In this document: one piece after another, positions 35,974-43,437 of the stretch
How positions within the stretch are numbered: position 1 is the first letter of the stretch
Layout: every line of letters starts with the position of its first letter
Source of the DNA: Pseudomonadota bacterium
Lineage (GTDB): Bacteria; Pseudomonadota; Alphaproteobacteria; Rhizobiales; Xanthobacteraceae
DNA length: 64,000 nt
Direction: 5' to 3'
Assembly: GCA_018242205.1 (NCBI GenBank)
Contig: JAFECJ010000007.1
Coordinates: 1-64,000, forward strand
Translations under genes and position numbers: made by a program
The notes under the pieces: generated by a model
The model's input: the letters and a program-made list of their open reading frames with translations, nothing else
Databases searched by the model: none
What the model was told of the DNA's origin: nothing

Positions 35974-36799
35974 CGGAAGCCTCGATTAGGTTGACGAGCA
36001 GACGGGCGACGGCCGCAGGGTTCTCCTGCGGCAGGGCATGGCCTGCGTCGGGAATTTCGTGAAAGCCGGCCGGGCGCGGCAGAGCGGCGTAAAGCTTGCG
36101 GGCGTTGGCTGGCGGCGTGACGACATCCTGAGCGCCAACCGCGACGAGCGTTGCCATCGACAGGCCGGAAGCGTCGGTGAGCAGGTCGCCGGCGCCGAGT
36201 GCGCGTGCGGCCTGCATGTAGCCGACCGGATCGACGGTCGCCATCGCCTGGCGCACTTCGGCGAAGACGGCAGGCTTGTCCTCGGGACGGTACACAAGGC
36301 GCGGCGCGCGCTTCTCGGCGAAGTCACGGGGGCCGAGCGCGCGCAATTCGTCGATACGGCCTTGCACGGTGTCGGGCATCGTCTCGCCCGGCTTGACGCC
36401 ATAACCGAGCGCCGGCGACAGCAGAGCGAGCGCGCCGACGCGTTCCGGATGGCGCGCGGCGAAGTTGGCCGCAAACAGGCATCCGAGCGAGTGGCCGAGC
36501 AGCGTCACGCGATCGAGGCCGTGAGTGTCGACGAAGGTCAGCATGGCTTCGGCATAGTCGGTGGGTTGCGGGGAGGCGTTCACCAGCGCCCGCGAGCCGC
36601 CATAGCCCGGGGCGTGCCAGGCGATCACCTCGAACGGCGCCGGCAGCGCGTCGATCAGCGGCGCGAAGCTGGTTGCATTGCTGCCGATGCCGTGCAGCAG
36701 CATGATCGCCTTGCCGTGCGCGATGCCGGGGCGGCGCAGGAAGGCGATGCCGGCTTCGCGGCCCGCGACCACGCGCGTGATGGTGGTGCTGGTGGTCAT
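35966..36799 (-). CDS. Alpha/beta-hydrolase
   Basis: 277 aa. The oxyanion-hole region is MLLHGIGSNATSF, the nucleophile elbow GHSLGCLFAANF and the catalytic His is in DAGHALPQENP. The size and HG-GxSxG-DxGH spacing match meta-cleavage-product hydrolases and enol-lactonases. An extradiol-dioxygenase-like protein is encoded in the divergent operon, so hydrolysis of a ring-cleavage product is a reasonable role. It overlaps the permease gene by 4 bp. Confidence 0.9.
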   Translation of the reverse strand: MTTSTTITRVVAGREAGIAFLRRPGIAHGKAIMLLHGIGSNATSFAPLIDALPAPFEVIAWHAPGYGGSRALVNASPQPTDYAEAMLTFVDTHGLDRVTLLGHSLGCLFAANFAARHPERVGALALLSPALGYGVKPGETMPDTVQGRIDELRALGPRDFAEKRAPRLVYRPEDKPAVFAEVRQAMATVDPVGYMQAARALGAGDLLTDASGLSMATLVAVGAQDVVTPPANARKLYAALPRPAGFHEIPDAGHALPQENPAAVARLLVNLIEASDA

Positions 36800-37671
36800 G
36801 GCTTGGCTGGCGGCGCGCCCGTCGCCCGCGGCAGATAGTGCAGCACGCGGCGCTCGATGGCCGTTACCGCCCAGTACATGGCGATGCCGATCACGGTGAG
36901 CAGGCCGATGGCATCGAACACCATGGCGGTGTTGGCTTGGCCCTGGCCGAACGAGATCAGATAGCCGAGGCCGATCTCGCCGCCGACCAGTTCGCCGACG
37001 GTGATGCCGATCACCGCCAGCGTCGCGCCGATGCGGAGACCGGCGAGCAGGTTGGGCATCGAGAACGGCAGCATGACCTTAAAGAATATCTTGGTCCGGC
37101 TCATGTTGTAGGCGCGCGCCAGATTGACCAGGTCGCGGTCCATGATGCGCATGGCCTGCAGCACGTTGACCAGGATCGGGAAGAACACCACGAGAATGGT
37201 GACGATCAGCTTCGGCCAGGCGTTGTAGCCGAACCACAAAATGAACAACGGCGCGAAAGCCACCTTCGGCGCGATCTGCAGCGCCAGGATATAAGGCGAC
37301 AGCACCTTCTCCCATGTCGGCAGCAGGCCGAGCGCATAACCGAACGCGGCGCCTAACAGGCCGCCGAGCACAAAGCCGAGGATCGACATCGACGCCGTGG
37401 AGATGAAGTGCTTGAGAAGATTCTCGTGACTCCAGAGCCGGATCATCTCCAGGTACAGATCGCTGACACGGGGGATGATGTATTTCGGCACCCCGAGCAT
37501 CGGCGGCAGATATTGCCAGGCGATGAGGACGACGACGGCGACGGCGATGCTGGCCAGCGGCGCGCCGTAGCTGCGGCGCCAAAGCCCGCCCCCGGAGGGG
37601 GCGAGCGTCGGACGCTGTAGCGCGGCAGAGCCGTTGGCCGGTTTGCTCATCGCCGTATCCACCGTGGTCAT
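36796..37671 (-). CDS. ABC transporter permease (SsuC/ThiX type)
   Basis: 291 aa, six hydrophobic segments. The binding-protein-dependent transport loop is ARAYNMSRTKIFFKVMLPFSMPNLLAGLRIGATLA, the EAA motif. It overlaps both neighbours by 4 bp. It forms one importer with the ATPase and binding protein of this cluster. Confidence 0.93.
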   Translation of the reverse strand: MTTVDTAMSKPANGSAALQRPTLAPSGGGLWRRSYGAPLASIAVAVVVLIAWQYLPPMLGVPKYIIPRVSDLYLEMIRLWSHENLLKHFISTASMSILGFVLGGLLGAAFGYALGLLPTWEKVLSPYILALQIAPKVAFAPLFILWFGYNAWPKLIVTILVVFFPILVNVLQAMRIMDRDLVNLARAYNMSRTKIFFKVMLPFSMPNLLAGLRIGATLAVIGITVGELVGGEIGLGYLISFGQGQANTAMVFDAIGLLTVIGIAMYWAVTAIERRVLHYLPRATGAPPAKP

Positions 37672-38645
37672 GACACGAACTGGTTGGTGTAGAGCTGGTC
37701 GACCGGCACGGCCGACTGGATGATGTTGTTCTTGACGTAGAAATCCTGAACCGTCTTGAGCCGCTTCGGATCGAAGGTGCCGAGTGCCGAAGCCGGCGTG
37801 GTGGCGTAAACTTCCTTCACGTAGCGGGACAGGATGGCTTCGATGACCTTTTCCTTGCCGGCGTGCTGCGGCACTTGGGCGACATAGTCCTTCGCCGCCG
37901 CGACAGGGTCGGCCATGCTGTCACGCACCGCTTGCATCACGGCCTTGACGAAGCCGCCAACGGCGGCCGGACGTTCCTTGACCATTTTGTCCGAGGTCAG
38001 AATGGCCTGCGCCATCGCCGGGAAGGTCTTCTCGATCGGGAAATAATCGAGCGGCACGCCGCCGCCTTCGATCGCCACCGCCCATTCCGGCACCGCCATG
38101 ATGCCGTCGAGCGACTTGGCAATCATCAGCTGGGTGACGCCGGCCGGGCCGACCGCCTGGATCTGCAGATCGTCGCGCTTGATGCCGTTGGCGGCGAGCA
38201 CCGCGAGCAGGGCGTAGTAACCGGTGTCCTGATAACCGATGACGCCGAGCTTCTTGCCCTTGAGGTCGGCAAAGCCTTTCACGCCGACATCCTTGCGGGT
38301 GACGAGGGTGAACAGCGGGTGCGAACCGAGCTGCGCGACGGCGCGCACCGGCAGGCCGTTCGGCCGCACGATCATCGAGGTTTCGCCGAGGCCGCCGCCG
38401 ATATCGGCATTGCCGGCACCGACCTGCTGGGCGACGTCGGCGCCGCCCTTGCCGGTCTGGAAGGTCACTTCGACGTTGTTCTTGGCGTAGTAGCCGCGCT
38501 TGAGCGCCAGTTGGAACGGCAGGAAGGCCGGCAGGAAGCTCGGCGCCGGGAACAGATAGGTGATCTTTTCCGGCGCGGCGAAGGCCGGGCGGAAGGCGGC
38601 GGTGGCAACGAGGCCGCCAAGTGCGGCGCGACGCGTGATCTTCAT
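37668..38645 (-). CDS. NMT1/THI5-like (SsuA-type) substrate-binding protein
   Basis: 325 aa. Signal region RAALGGLVATAAFRPAFA, then KITYLFPAPSFLPAFLPFQLALKRGYYAKNNVEVTFQ, the classic start of aliphatic sulfonate/taurine/pyrimidine-precursor/aromatic acid binding proteins. QVGAGNADIGGG is another family feature. It feeds the importer that heads the 13-gene cluster; the ligand is probably the aromatic or N-containing substrate degraded by it. Confidence 0.9.
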   Translation of the reverse strand: MKITRRAALGGLVATAAFRPAFAAPEKITYLFPAPSFLPAFLPFQLALKRGYYAKNNVEVTFQTGKGGADVAQQVGAGNADIGGGLGETSMIVRPNGLPVRAVAQLGSHPLFTLVTRKDVGVKGFADLKGKKLGVIGYQDTGYYALLAVLAANGIKRDDLQIQAVGPAGVTQLMIAKSLDGIMAVPEWAVAIEGGGVPLDYFPIEKTFPAMAQAILTSDKMVKERPAAVGGFVKAVMQAVRDSMADPVAAAKDYVAQVPQHAGKEKVIEAILSRYVKEVYATTPASALGTFDPKRLKTVQDFYVKNNIIQSAVPVDQLYTNQFVS

Positions 38646-38714
38646 GTCAGTGAACTCCCCTTGCGTTGACTGGATTGCGGTCGATGATGTGAAGGCAGTT
38701 GCCGTCGATGGCGC

Positions 38715-39509
38715 TCAGGCATCCTCTCGTTCGCCGAGATGCAGGGCGTGGAACAGATGCTTGACGATTTCGCTGGCGCGCGGTCTGCCGACGCGAGCGA
38801 TCGGATTGTCGCGGTCGGGCAGGCCGACATCGATTTCCTCGACGATGCGGCCGGGTCCGTCGCTCATGACAAGGATGCGGTCCGACATCGCCACCGCTTC
38901 GGACAGATCGTGGGTGATGAGCAGGGTGGTCAGGTTCGATCCGGCGATGGTTTCGGCAAAGTTCTTCTGCAGTACCAGCTTGGTCTGCGCATCGAGCGCC
39001 GAGAAGGGCTCGTCGAGCAGGACGACATCGGGGCTGATGGCGAGCGTGCGGGCGAGGGCGGCACGCTGCCGCTGGCCGCCGGAGATCTGGTAGGGATAGC
39101 GGTCGGCGAACTCGGTCAGCCGGCAACGCTTGAGCTCGGCGAGCGCCCGTTCGCGGCGTTCGGCGGCCGGCATGTTGCGCGCTTCCAGGCCGAACTCGAC
39201 GTTGTGCAGCACCGTGCGCCACGGCAGCAGCAGATCCTTCTGCAACATGAAGCCGACGCGCGAGCTCGGGCCGGCCACCTCGACACCGTGCAAAGCGACG
39301 GTGCCCTCGCTGGGCTGGTCGAGACCGGCGACGAGGTTGAGCAGGGTGCTCTTGCCGCAACCAGACGGTCCGACGACCGAGACGAATTCACCTTCGCCGA
39401 CATTGAAAGACAGATTGCGCACGGCCGTGAAGGGCGGTGCCCCTGCGGTGCGACCGGGGAAGCGGCGCGCTACATCACGCAGCTCAAGAACGGGAGAGGT
39501 CCCAGGCAC
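38715..39509 (-). CDS. ABC transporter ATP-binding protein (SsuB/TauB type)
   Basis: 264 aa. Walker A GPSGCGKST, Q-loop GFMLQKDLLLPWRT, signature ISGGQRQRAALARTL and Walker B VVLLDEPFSALD are all intact. It is the first gene of the minus-strand cluster; its start is only 20 bp from the first of two exact inverted repeats in the divergent promoter region. Confidence 0.94.
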   Translation of the reverse strand: MPGTSPVLELRDVARRFPGRTAGAPPFTAVRNLSFNVGEGEFVSVVGPSGCGKSTLLNLVAGLDQPSEGTVALHGVEVAGPSSRVGFMLQKDLLLPWRTVLHNVEFGLEARNMPAAERRERALAELKRCRLTEFADRYPYQISGGQRQRAALARTLAISPDVVLLDEPFSALDAQTKLVLQKNFAETIAGSNLTTLLITHDLSEAVAMSDRILVMSDGPGRIVEEIDVGLPDRDNPIARVGRPRASEIVKHLFHALHLGEREDA

Positions 39510-39528
39510 CTTGCGTCATCTCCACAAT

Positions 39529-39578
39529 GTTCAAATATGAACTTATTGTTCGTGCTTTAAACAAGTTCACACCTGAAC
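39529..39578. promoter_or_regulatory. Two identical-arm operators GTTCA-N4-TGAAC
   Basis: GTTCA-AATA-TGAAC at 39529-39542 and GTTCA-CACC-TGAAC at 39565-39578 have the same perfect 5-bp arms and 4-bp spacer, 36 bp centre to centre. They lie 20-70 bp upstream of the ATPase gene, in an AT-rich non-coding gap between divergent operons. A dimeric regulator binding both is the simple reading; one of the two IclR proteins of the locus is the prime candidate. Confidence 0.6.
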
Positions 39579-39618
39579 GCGGAGCGAGTCAATCCGTTCG
39601 GTGATCGAAATTTAATCG

Positions 39619-39645
39619 TGCGCTGCAACATTTGTTTGCAGCGCA
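39619..39645. promoter_or_regulatory. Perfect 10-bp inverted repeat in the divergent gap
   Basis: TGCGCTGCAA (39619-39628) and TTGCAGCGCA (39636-39645) are exact reverse complements separated by 7 bp. It sits midway between the divergent operons with no T-run on either side, so an operator or DNA-bending site is more likely than a terminator. Confidence 0.5.
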
Positions 39646-39744
39646 ATGCGATGACATATGGCGTTTTGAGTTCTCTCCGTCGTAGCGTCGACCCGCATTG
39701 ACGCGCCGTTCTGGACTGCTTCAATTTTCTACTTTCCAGGAAAT

Positions 39745-39771
39745 AGTTTTATCTGATATACAAAGTTTTAT
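39745..39771. promoter_or_regulatory. Direct repeat AGTTTTAT upstream of the iclR gene
   Basis: AGTTTTAT occurs at 39745-39752 and again at 39764-39771, 19 bp apart, in the AT-richest part of the gap and 27-53 bp before the regulator's start codon. The sequence recalls AT-rich sites of some IclR-family regulators; autoregulation is plausible. Confidence 0.35.
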
Positions 39772-39797
39772 TAGCGCAACAAAGCGAGCGGCGCGCA

Positions 39798-40673
39798 ATG
39801 GTCAAAAGCGAGACTTCGTCCGAGAATTCAATGCTTAGCGCTGCTTCAAGCGCGCCGAGCGACGAGCGCTATCTCGTGCCGGCCCTCATTCGCGGCCTGA
39901 CAATTCTGCAGCGGCTATCGGGCGAGACCCGCGGTCTCACGTTGTCGGAAGTCGCTGCGGCGCTCGGTGTGACGCGGTCCTCGGCCTATCGCTTGCTGTT
40001 TACGCTCGGCCATTTGGGCTTTGTCGTCCTCGACGCCGACACCAAGACCTATGCGCTGGGCCCCGAAGTCCTGCGCCTCGGCTATGGCTACTTGGCCTCG
40101 CGCGATCTGGTTGAGGTGGCGACGCCGCATCTCGTGCGCCTGCGTGATCGCACCGGCTGGTCGGCCCATCTCGGCGAACTGCAGGGCCGCGATGTCGTCT
40201 ATCTCGCCCGTGTTGCCACGCGGCGCTCGATCGCCAGCACCGTCCATGTCGGTACCCGGCTGCCGGCGCGTTCGACCACGATGGGCCGCATTCTGCTGTC
40301 GGGTCTGAGCTCCGATGAAGTGCGCGATCTGTATCGCGATCAGCCTTACTCCGGAGAAGCCGGGCAGAGCAGCCTGGCCGACTTGGATGCCCAACTCGCA
40401 ACCGATCGGACCAACGGCGTGGTGGTGCAGATATCGGGCTACGAGCCCGGTGTAGCCAGCGTCGCGGCGCCCGTGCGGGACACCAGCGGCAAGATCATCG
40501 CCGCCATCAACATTTCGGCCGTCGCTCTGTTGACCACCGAAACGGATCTGCAAGGTCCGCTTACGGCGGAAGTGGTGGCAACGGCGCAAGCGATTTCACG
40601 TGACCTCGGCTTTAAGGCCGCAGGGGAAGTGGATGGCGCTGGAGCGACGCAGGCGCGTCACTCGGCGCGCTGA
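39798..40673 (+). CDS. IclR-family transcriptional regulator
   Basis: 291 aa. HTH: LTILQRLSGETRGLTLSEVAAALGVTRSSAYRLLFTL; effector domain with RSIASTVHVGTRLPARSTTMGRILLSG and the ending IAAINISAVAL. It is the first gene of the plus-strand operon and divergent from the 13-gene cluster. It probably acts on the inverted repeats at 39.53-39.65 kb and may coordinate both operons. Confidence 0.93.
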   Translation: MVKSETSSENSMLSAASSAPSDERYLVPALIRGLTILQRLSGETRGLTLSEVAAALGVTRSSAYRLLFTLGHLGFVVLDADTKTYALGPEVLRLGYGYLASRDLVEVATPHLVRLRDRTGWSAHLGELQGRDVVYLARVATRRSIASTVHVGTRLPARSTTMGRILLSGLSSDEVRDLYRDQPYSGEAGQSSLADLDAQLATDRTNGVVVQISGYEPGVASVAAPVRDTSGKIIAAINISAVALLTTETDLQGPLTAEVVATAQAISRDLGFKAAGEVDGAGATQARHSAR

Positions 40674-40716
40674 TGGCTCCAACTCAAGTTCAACCGTCGT
40701 ACGAAGGAGTTCAAAC

Positions 40717-41241
40717 ATGGATGACATGACCCGCCGATCCTGGGACCGTCCCGAAGGCGCGACTTTCGAAGAGTGGATGAAGAGCCGCGTCGCCCGCGTC
40801 TCGGATCGTCCCTATGACTGGAACGCGCTCAAGTTCCAGGCCGATTTTGATCCGAAGTATCGCCGCGCGCAGAAGCGCTTCATCGGCACCGGCGGCACCG
40901 GCGTCGCCAAGGACTCCAACGTCATACCGGCCGAGCACTTCACGCTGTCCAACATGATCATTCCGGCCGGCGGCGAAGGTCCGATGCATCTGCACGTCGA
41001 CGCCGAAGAGGTGTTCTTCGTGCTGCGCGGCAAGATCAAGGTCATGGTCGAGAAGGACGGCGAGTATTTCGAGACCATCCTCAATGAGCGCGATTGCGTA
41101 TCGGTACCGCCCGGCGTCTACCGCGGCGAGATCAACATCGGCGAGGAAGATGCGATCATGATGGTGATGATCGGATCGCCGAAGCCGATCACGCCGACCT
41201 ATCCGCCGGATCACCCGCTGGCCAAGGTTAAGCGCGGCTAA
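40717..41241 (+). CDS. Single-domain cupin protein
   Basis: 174 aa. Cupin motif 1 is intact (GPMHLHVDAEEVFFVLRGKI: two His and a Glu). Motif 2 reads PPGVYRGEIN, with Arg where the third metal His normally stands, so metal binding may be altered. The start ATG 40717 has AAGGAG 7 bp upstream. It may be a small dioxygenase, isomerase or sensor in the pathway; such cupins often accompany aromatic ring-cleavage genes. Confidence 0.82.
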   Translation: MDDMTRRSWDRPEGATFEEWMKSRVARVSDRPYDWNALKFQADFDPKYRRAQKRFIGTGGTGVAKDSNVIPAEHFTLSNMIIPAGGEGPMHLHVDAEEVFFVLRGKIKVMVEKDGEYFETILNERDCVSVPPGVYRGEINIGEEDAIMMVMIGSPKPITPTYPPDHPLAKVKRG

Positions 41242-41260
41242 GCCCGCCAAACTACTGCAG

Positions 41261-41289
41261 CGGCCGCCGTCTCGTTGCGGCGGCGGCCG
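41261..41289 (+). other. Intercistronic GC hairpin
   Basis: CGGCCGCCG (41261-41269) and CGGCGGCCG (41281-41289) are exact reverse complements with an 11-nt loop, 19 bp after the cupin stop. Only TT follows, so it is a weak terminator or message-stability element dividing the cupin from the downstream enzymes. Confidence 0.5.
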
Positions 41290-41339
41290 TTCGAACTTGT
41301 TGCTGCATCCGGATCGGCTGGGACGAGGGAGTTTCGAAG

Positions 41340-42290
41340 ATGTCGCTGATGGGTATCGATGCCGTTGTTTTTGGCGTTCCGGATATGGCGGAGGCCAAGC
41401 GCTTTCTCGCCGACTGGGGCCTGACCGAAGTCAGCCTCGACGCCGACAAGATTATTTATCGCACCCGCGATGGCGCCGAAGCCATCGCTCGTCCGATCGA
41501 TGCGCCCGATCTGCCGCCGGCGATCGAAAGCGGCAAGACGGTGCGCGAGGTGATCTGGGGCGCCGCCAGCCAGGCCGAGCTCGACGAAATCCTCTCTCGC
41601 CTGAAGACGCTGCCGAGCTACAAGGTCGGCGCCGACGGTCTGCCGCGCGTCACCGACCCGAACGGTATGAGTCTCGCCTTCCGCGTTTCCAAGCGCACGC
41701 CAATCAAGGTCGAGCCGACCCTGCCGAACGCGCCGGGCTCGCATAACCGCATCAACAGGCGATCGCCGATCCACGATCAGGCGCATCCGATCAATATCGG
41801 TCACGTCGTGCTGTTCGCCAGCGACTTCGCCGCGATGCGCGCGTTCTATACCGAGAAAATGGGCTTCTCGATAAGTGACGAATATCCTGGCCATGGCGTC
41901 TTTATGCGCTGCCAGAAGGTCGGCGACCATCACAACACCTTCGTGCTCAACCGTCCCGGTAAGCCGGGCATCAATCACGTGGCCTTCACCGTCACCGATA
42001 TTCACGAACTGATCGGCGGCGGCATCGCGATGGCGAAGAAGGGCTGGAAGACGGAGATCGGCCCCGGTCGCCATCCGATCTCGTCAGCCTACTTCTGGTA
42101 TTTCGAGAATCCGCTGGCGGCGCCGCTTGAATATTATGCCGACGAGGATTTCTGCGACGAAGGCTGGAAGCCCAGCACGTTCGAGCGCAAGCCCGAACTG
42201 TTCGCCGAATGGGCCATCGTCGGCGGCATTGACGGTAATACGCGCCGGCAGGCGTTGGGCATCGACAAAAGCGGTCGCGGACACGCGTGA
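41340..42290 (+). CDS. Two-domain VOC protein resembling type I extradiol dioxygenases
   Basis: 316 aa. The first VOC domain (1-115) begins IDAVVFGVPDMAEAKRFLADWG. The second (about 140-300) carries the candidate iron ligands: His in NIGHVVLFASD, His in GINHVAFTVTDI and Glu in APLEYYAD. HHNTFVL and SAYFWYFENP supply the His and Tyr positions used in catalysis. This two-barrel layout is that of catechol/biphenyl-type ring-cleaving dioxygenases. The start is ATG 41340 (ATG 41349 possible). It overlaps the next gene by 4 bp. Ring cleavage of a product from the adjacent monooxygenase is my working inference. Confidence 0.82.
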   Translation: MSLMGIDAVVFGVPDMAEAKRFLADWGLTEVSLDADKIIYRTRDGAEAIARPIDAPDLPPAIESGKTVREVIWGAASQAELDEILSRLKTLPSYKVGADGLPRVTDPNGMSLAFRVSKRTPIKVEPTLPNAPGSHNRINRRSPIHDQAHPINIGHVVLFASDFAAMRAFYTEKMGFSISDEYPGHGVFMRCQKVGDHHNTFVLNRPGKPGINHVAFTVTDIHELIGGGIAMAKKGWKTEIGPGRHPISSAYFWYFENPLAAPLEYYADEDFCDEGWKPSTFERKPELFAEWAIVGGIDGNTRRQALGIDKSGRGHA

Positions 42291-42664
42291 GGCCGGATAT
42301 GCGACCCGACCTGCGGCGCATTGTTGCGGTGGAAGCGCATAGGCGGCGTTCGGGGCGCATTCCGTCGCGCGTCCATTCGCTTGGCACCGGCGAGACCTTC
42401 GCCATTGAGCCGGCGGCCGACGGCTTTGTCGACGTCGAAACCGGCATGACGATCCGCAGTCGCGGCAGCGCTATCGTTCTGCCGGACGGATCGGAGCCGA
42501 TCGAACTGCGACTGATCGGTGACATTCTGTTCGAAGGCGTCGAACGGCCCGGCGGCGAGCCGTTCTTCGGCCGCGCCGGCGGCGGTTCCTCGGTCACCCT
42601 CTACGACCGGGCGCAGAACGATTACTTCCAATATGCTCTCGGCACCGAGGAAGACCGAATTTGA
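42287..42664 (+). CDS. Unknown 125-aa protein
   Basis: A GTG start (42287) overlaps the VOC gene; ATG 42299 is an alternative. The protein has an Arg-rich first 30 residues (VEAHRRRSGRIPSRVHSLG) and then an all-beta-looking region (PADGFVDVETGMTIRSRGSAIVLPDGSEPIELRL). No domain is recognised and no Cys or transmembrane segment is present. Tight coupling on both sides shows that it belongs to the pathway; a small subunit or cofactor-binding barrel is possible. Confidence 0.7.
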   Translation: MRPDMRPDLRRIVAVEAHRRRSGRIPSRVHSLGTGETFAIEPAADGFVDVETGMTIRSRGSAIVLPDGSEPIELRLIGDILFEGVERPGGEPFFGRAGGGSSVTLYDRAQNDYFQYALGTEEDRI

Positions 42665-42672
42665 GTGAGCCC

Positions 42673-43425
42673 ATGACACAGCGCTTTGCCGGCAAACGGA
42701 TCGTGGTGACGGGGGCGGGGCGGGGCCTCGGGTTTACCTTTGCCGAGCGGCTGGCGCGCGAAGGCGCCAGCGTCATCATCGCCGAGATCGATCCGGTGAC
42801 CGGTGCCGAAGCCGAGAAAAAGCTGTGTGACGCGGGGCTTGTCGCGCGCTTCGTGCAGACCGATATCGCCTCCGAGGCGTCGGTCGCGGCGATGGCGCAG
42901 GAAGCGGCGCGCGACAGCGACGGCATCCATGGCCTCGTCGCCAACGCCGCGCTCGCCAACAATGTTGGCGGCAAACTGCATGACGAAATTTCGGTCGAGG
43001 TCTGGGACCGCATCATGGCGATCAATGTCCGCGGCACCTGGCTGACGGTGCGCGCCATCGCGCCGCTGATGAAGAATGGCGGCTCGATCGTCACGGTTTC
43101 GTCGGATACGATCTATTGGGGGCCGCCGCGGCTGCTGCATTACGTCACCAGCAAGTCGGCGATCGTCGGCATGACGCGCTCGCTGGCGCGCGAACTCGGC
43201 GAGCGGATGATCCGCGTCAACTGCCTGCTGCCCGGATTGACAATGGGCGAGGCGACCAAGGAGATCCCGCAAACGCGCTGGGCCGACTATGCCGAGCGCA
43301 CCATCCTCAAGCGGACGCAGCAGCCGGACGATCTCGACGGCGCGGTGGCATTTCTGCTGTCGGACGATTCCAAGTTCATCACGGCCCAGACCCTCGCGGT
43401 CGACGGCGGTTTTTCCATGCACTGA
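42673..43425 (+). CDS. Short-chain dehydrogenase/reductase
   Basis: 250 aa from ATG 42673; TTG 42661, seven bases after GAGGAAG, would add four residues. The cofactor loop is VVTGAGRGLGFTFAERL, the catalytic Ser is in TVSSDTIYWG and the Tyr/Lys pair is intact (LLHYVTSKSAIVGMTRSLAREL). Likely an NAD(P)-dependent alcohol or dihydrodiol dehydrogenase of the ring-degradation pathway. Confidence 0.9.
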   Translation: MTQRFAGKRIVVTGAGRGLGFTFAERLAREGASVIIAEIDPVTGAEAEKKLCDAGLVARFVQTDIASEASVAAMAQEAARDSDGIHGLVANAALANNVGGKLHDEISVEVWDRIMAINVRGTWLTVRAIAPLMKNGGSIVTVSSDTIYWGPPRLLHYVTSKSAIVGMTRSLARELGERMIRVNCLLPGLTMGEATKEIPQTRWADYAERTILKRTQQPDDLDGAVAFLLSDDSKFITAQTLAVDGGFSMH

Positions 43426-43437
43426 CGGGGGGTAGTC

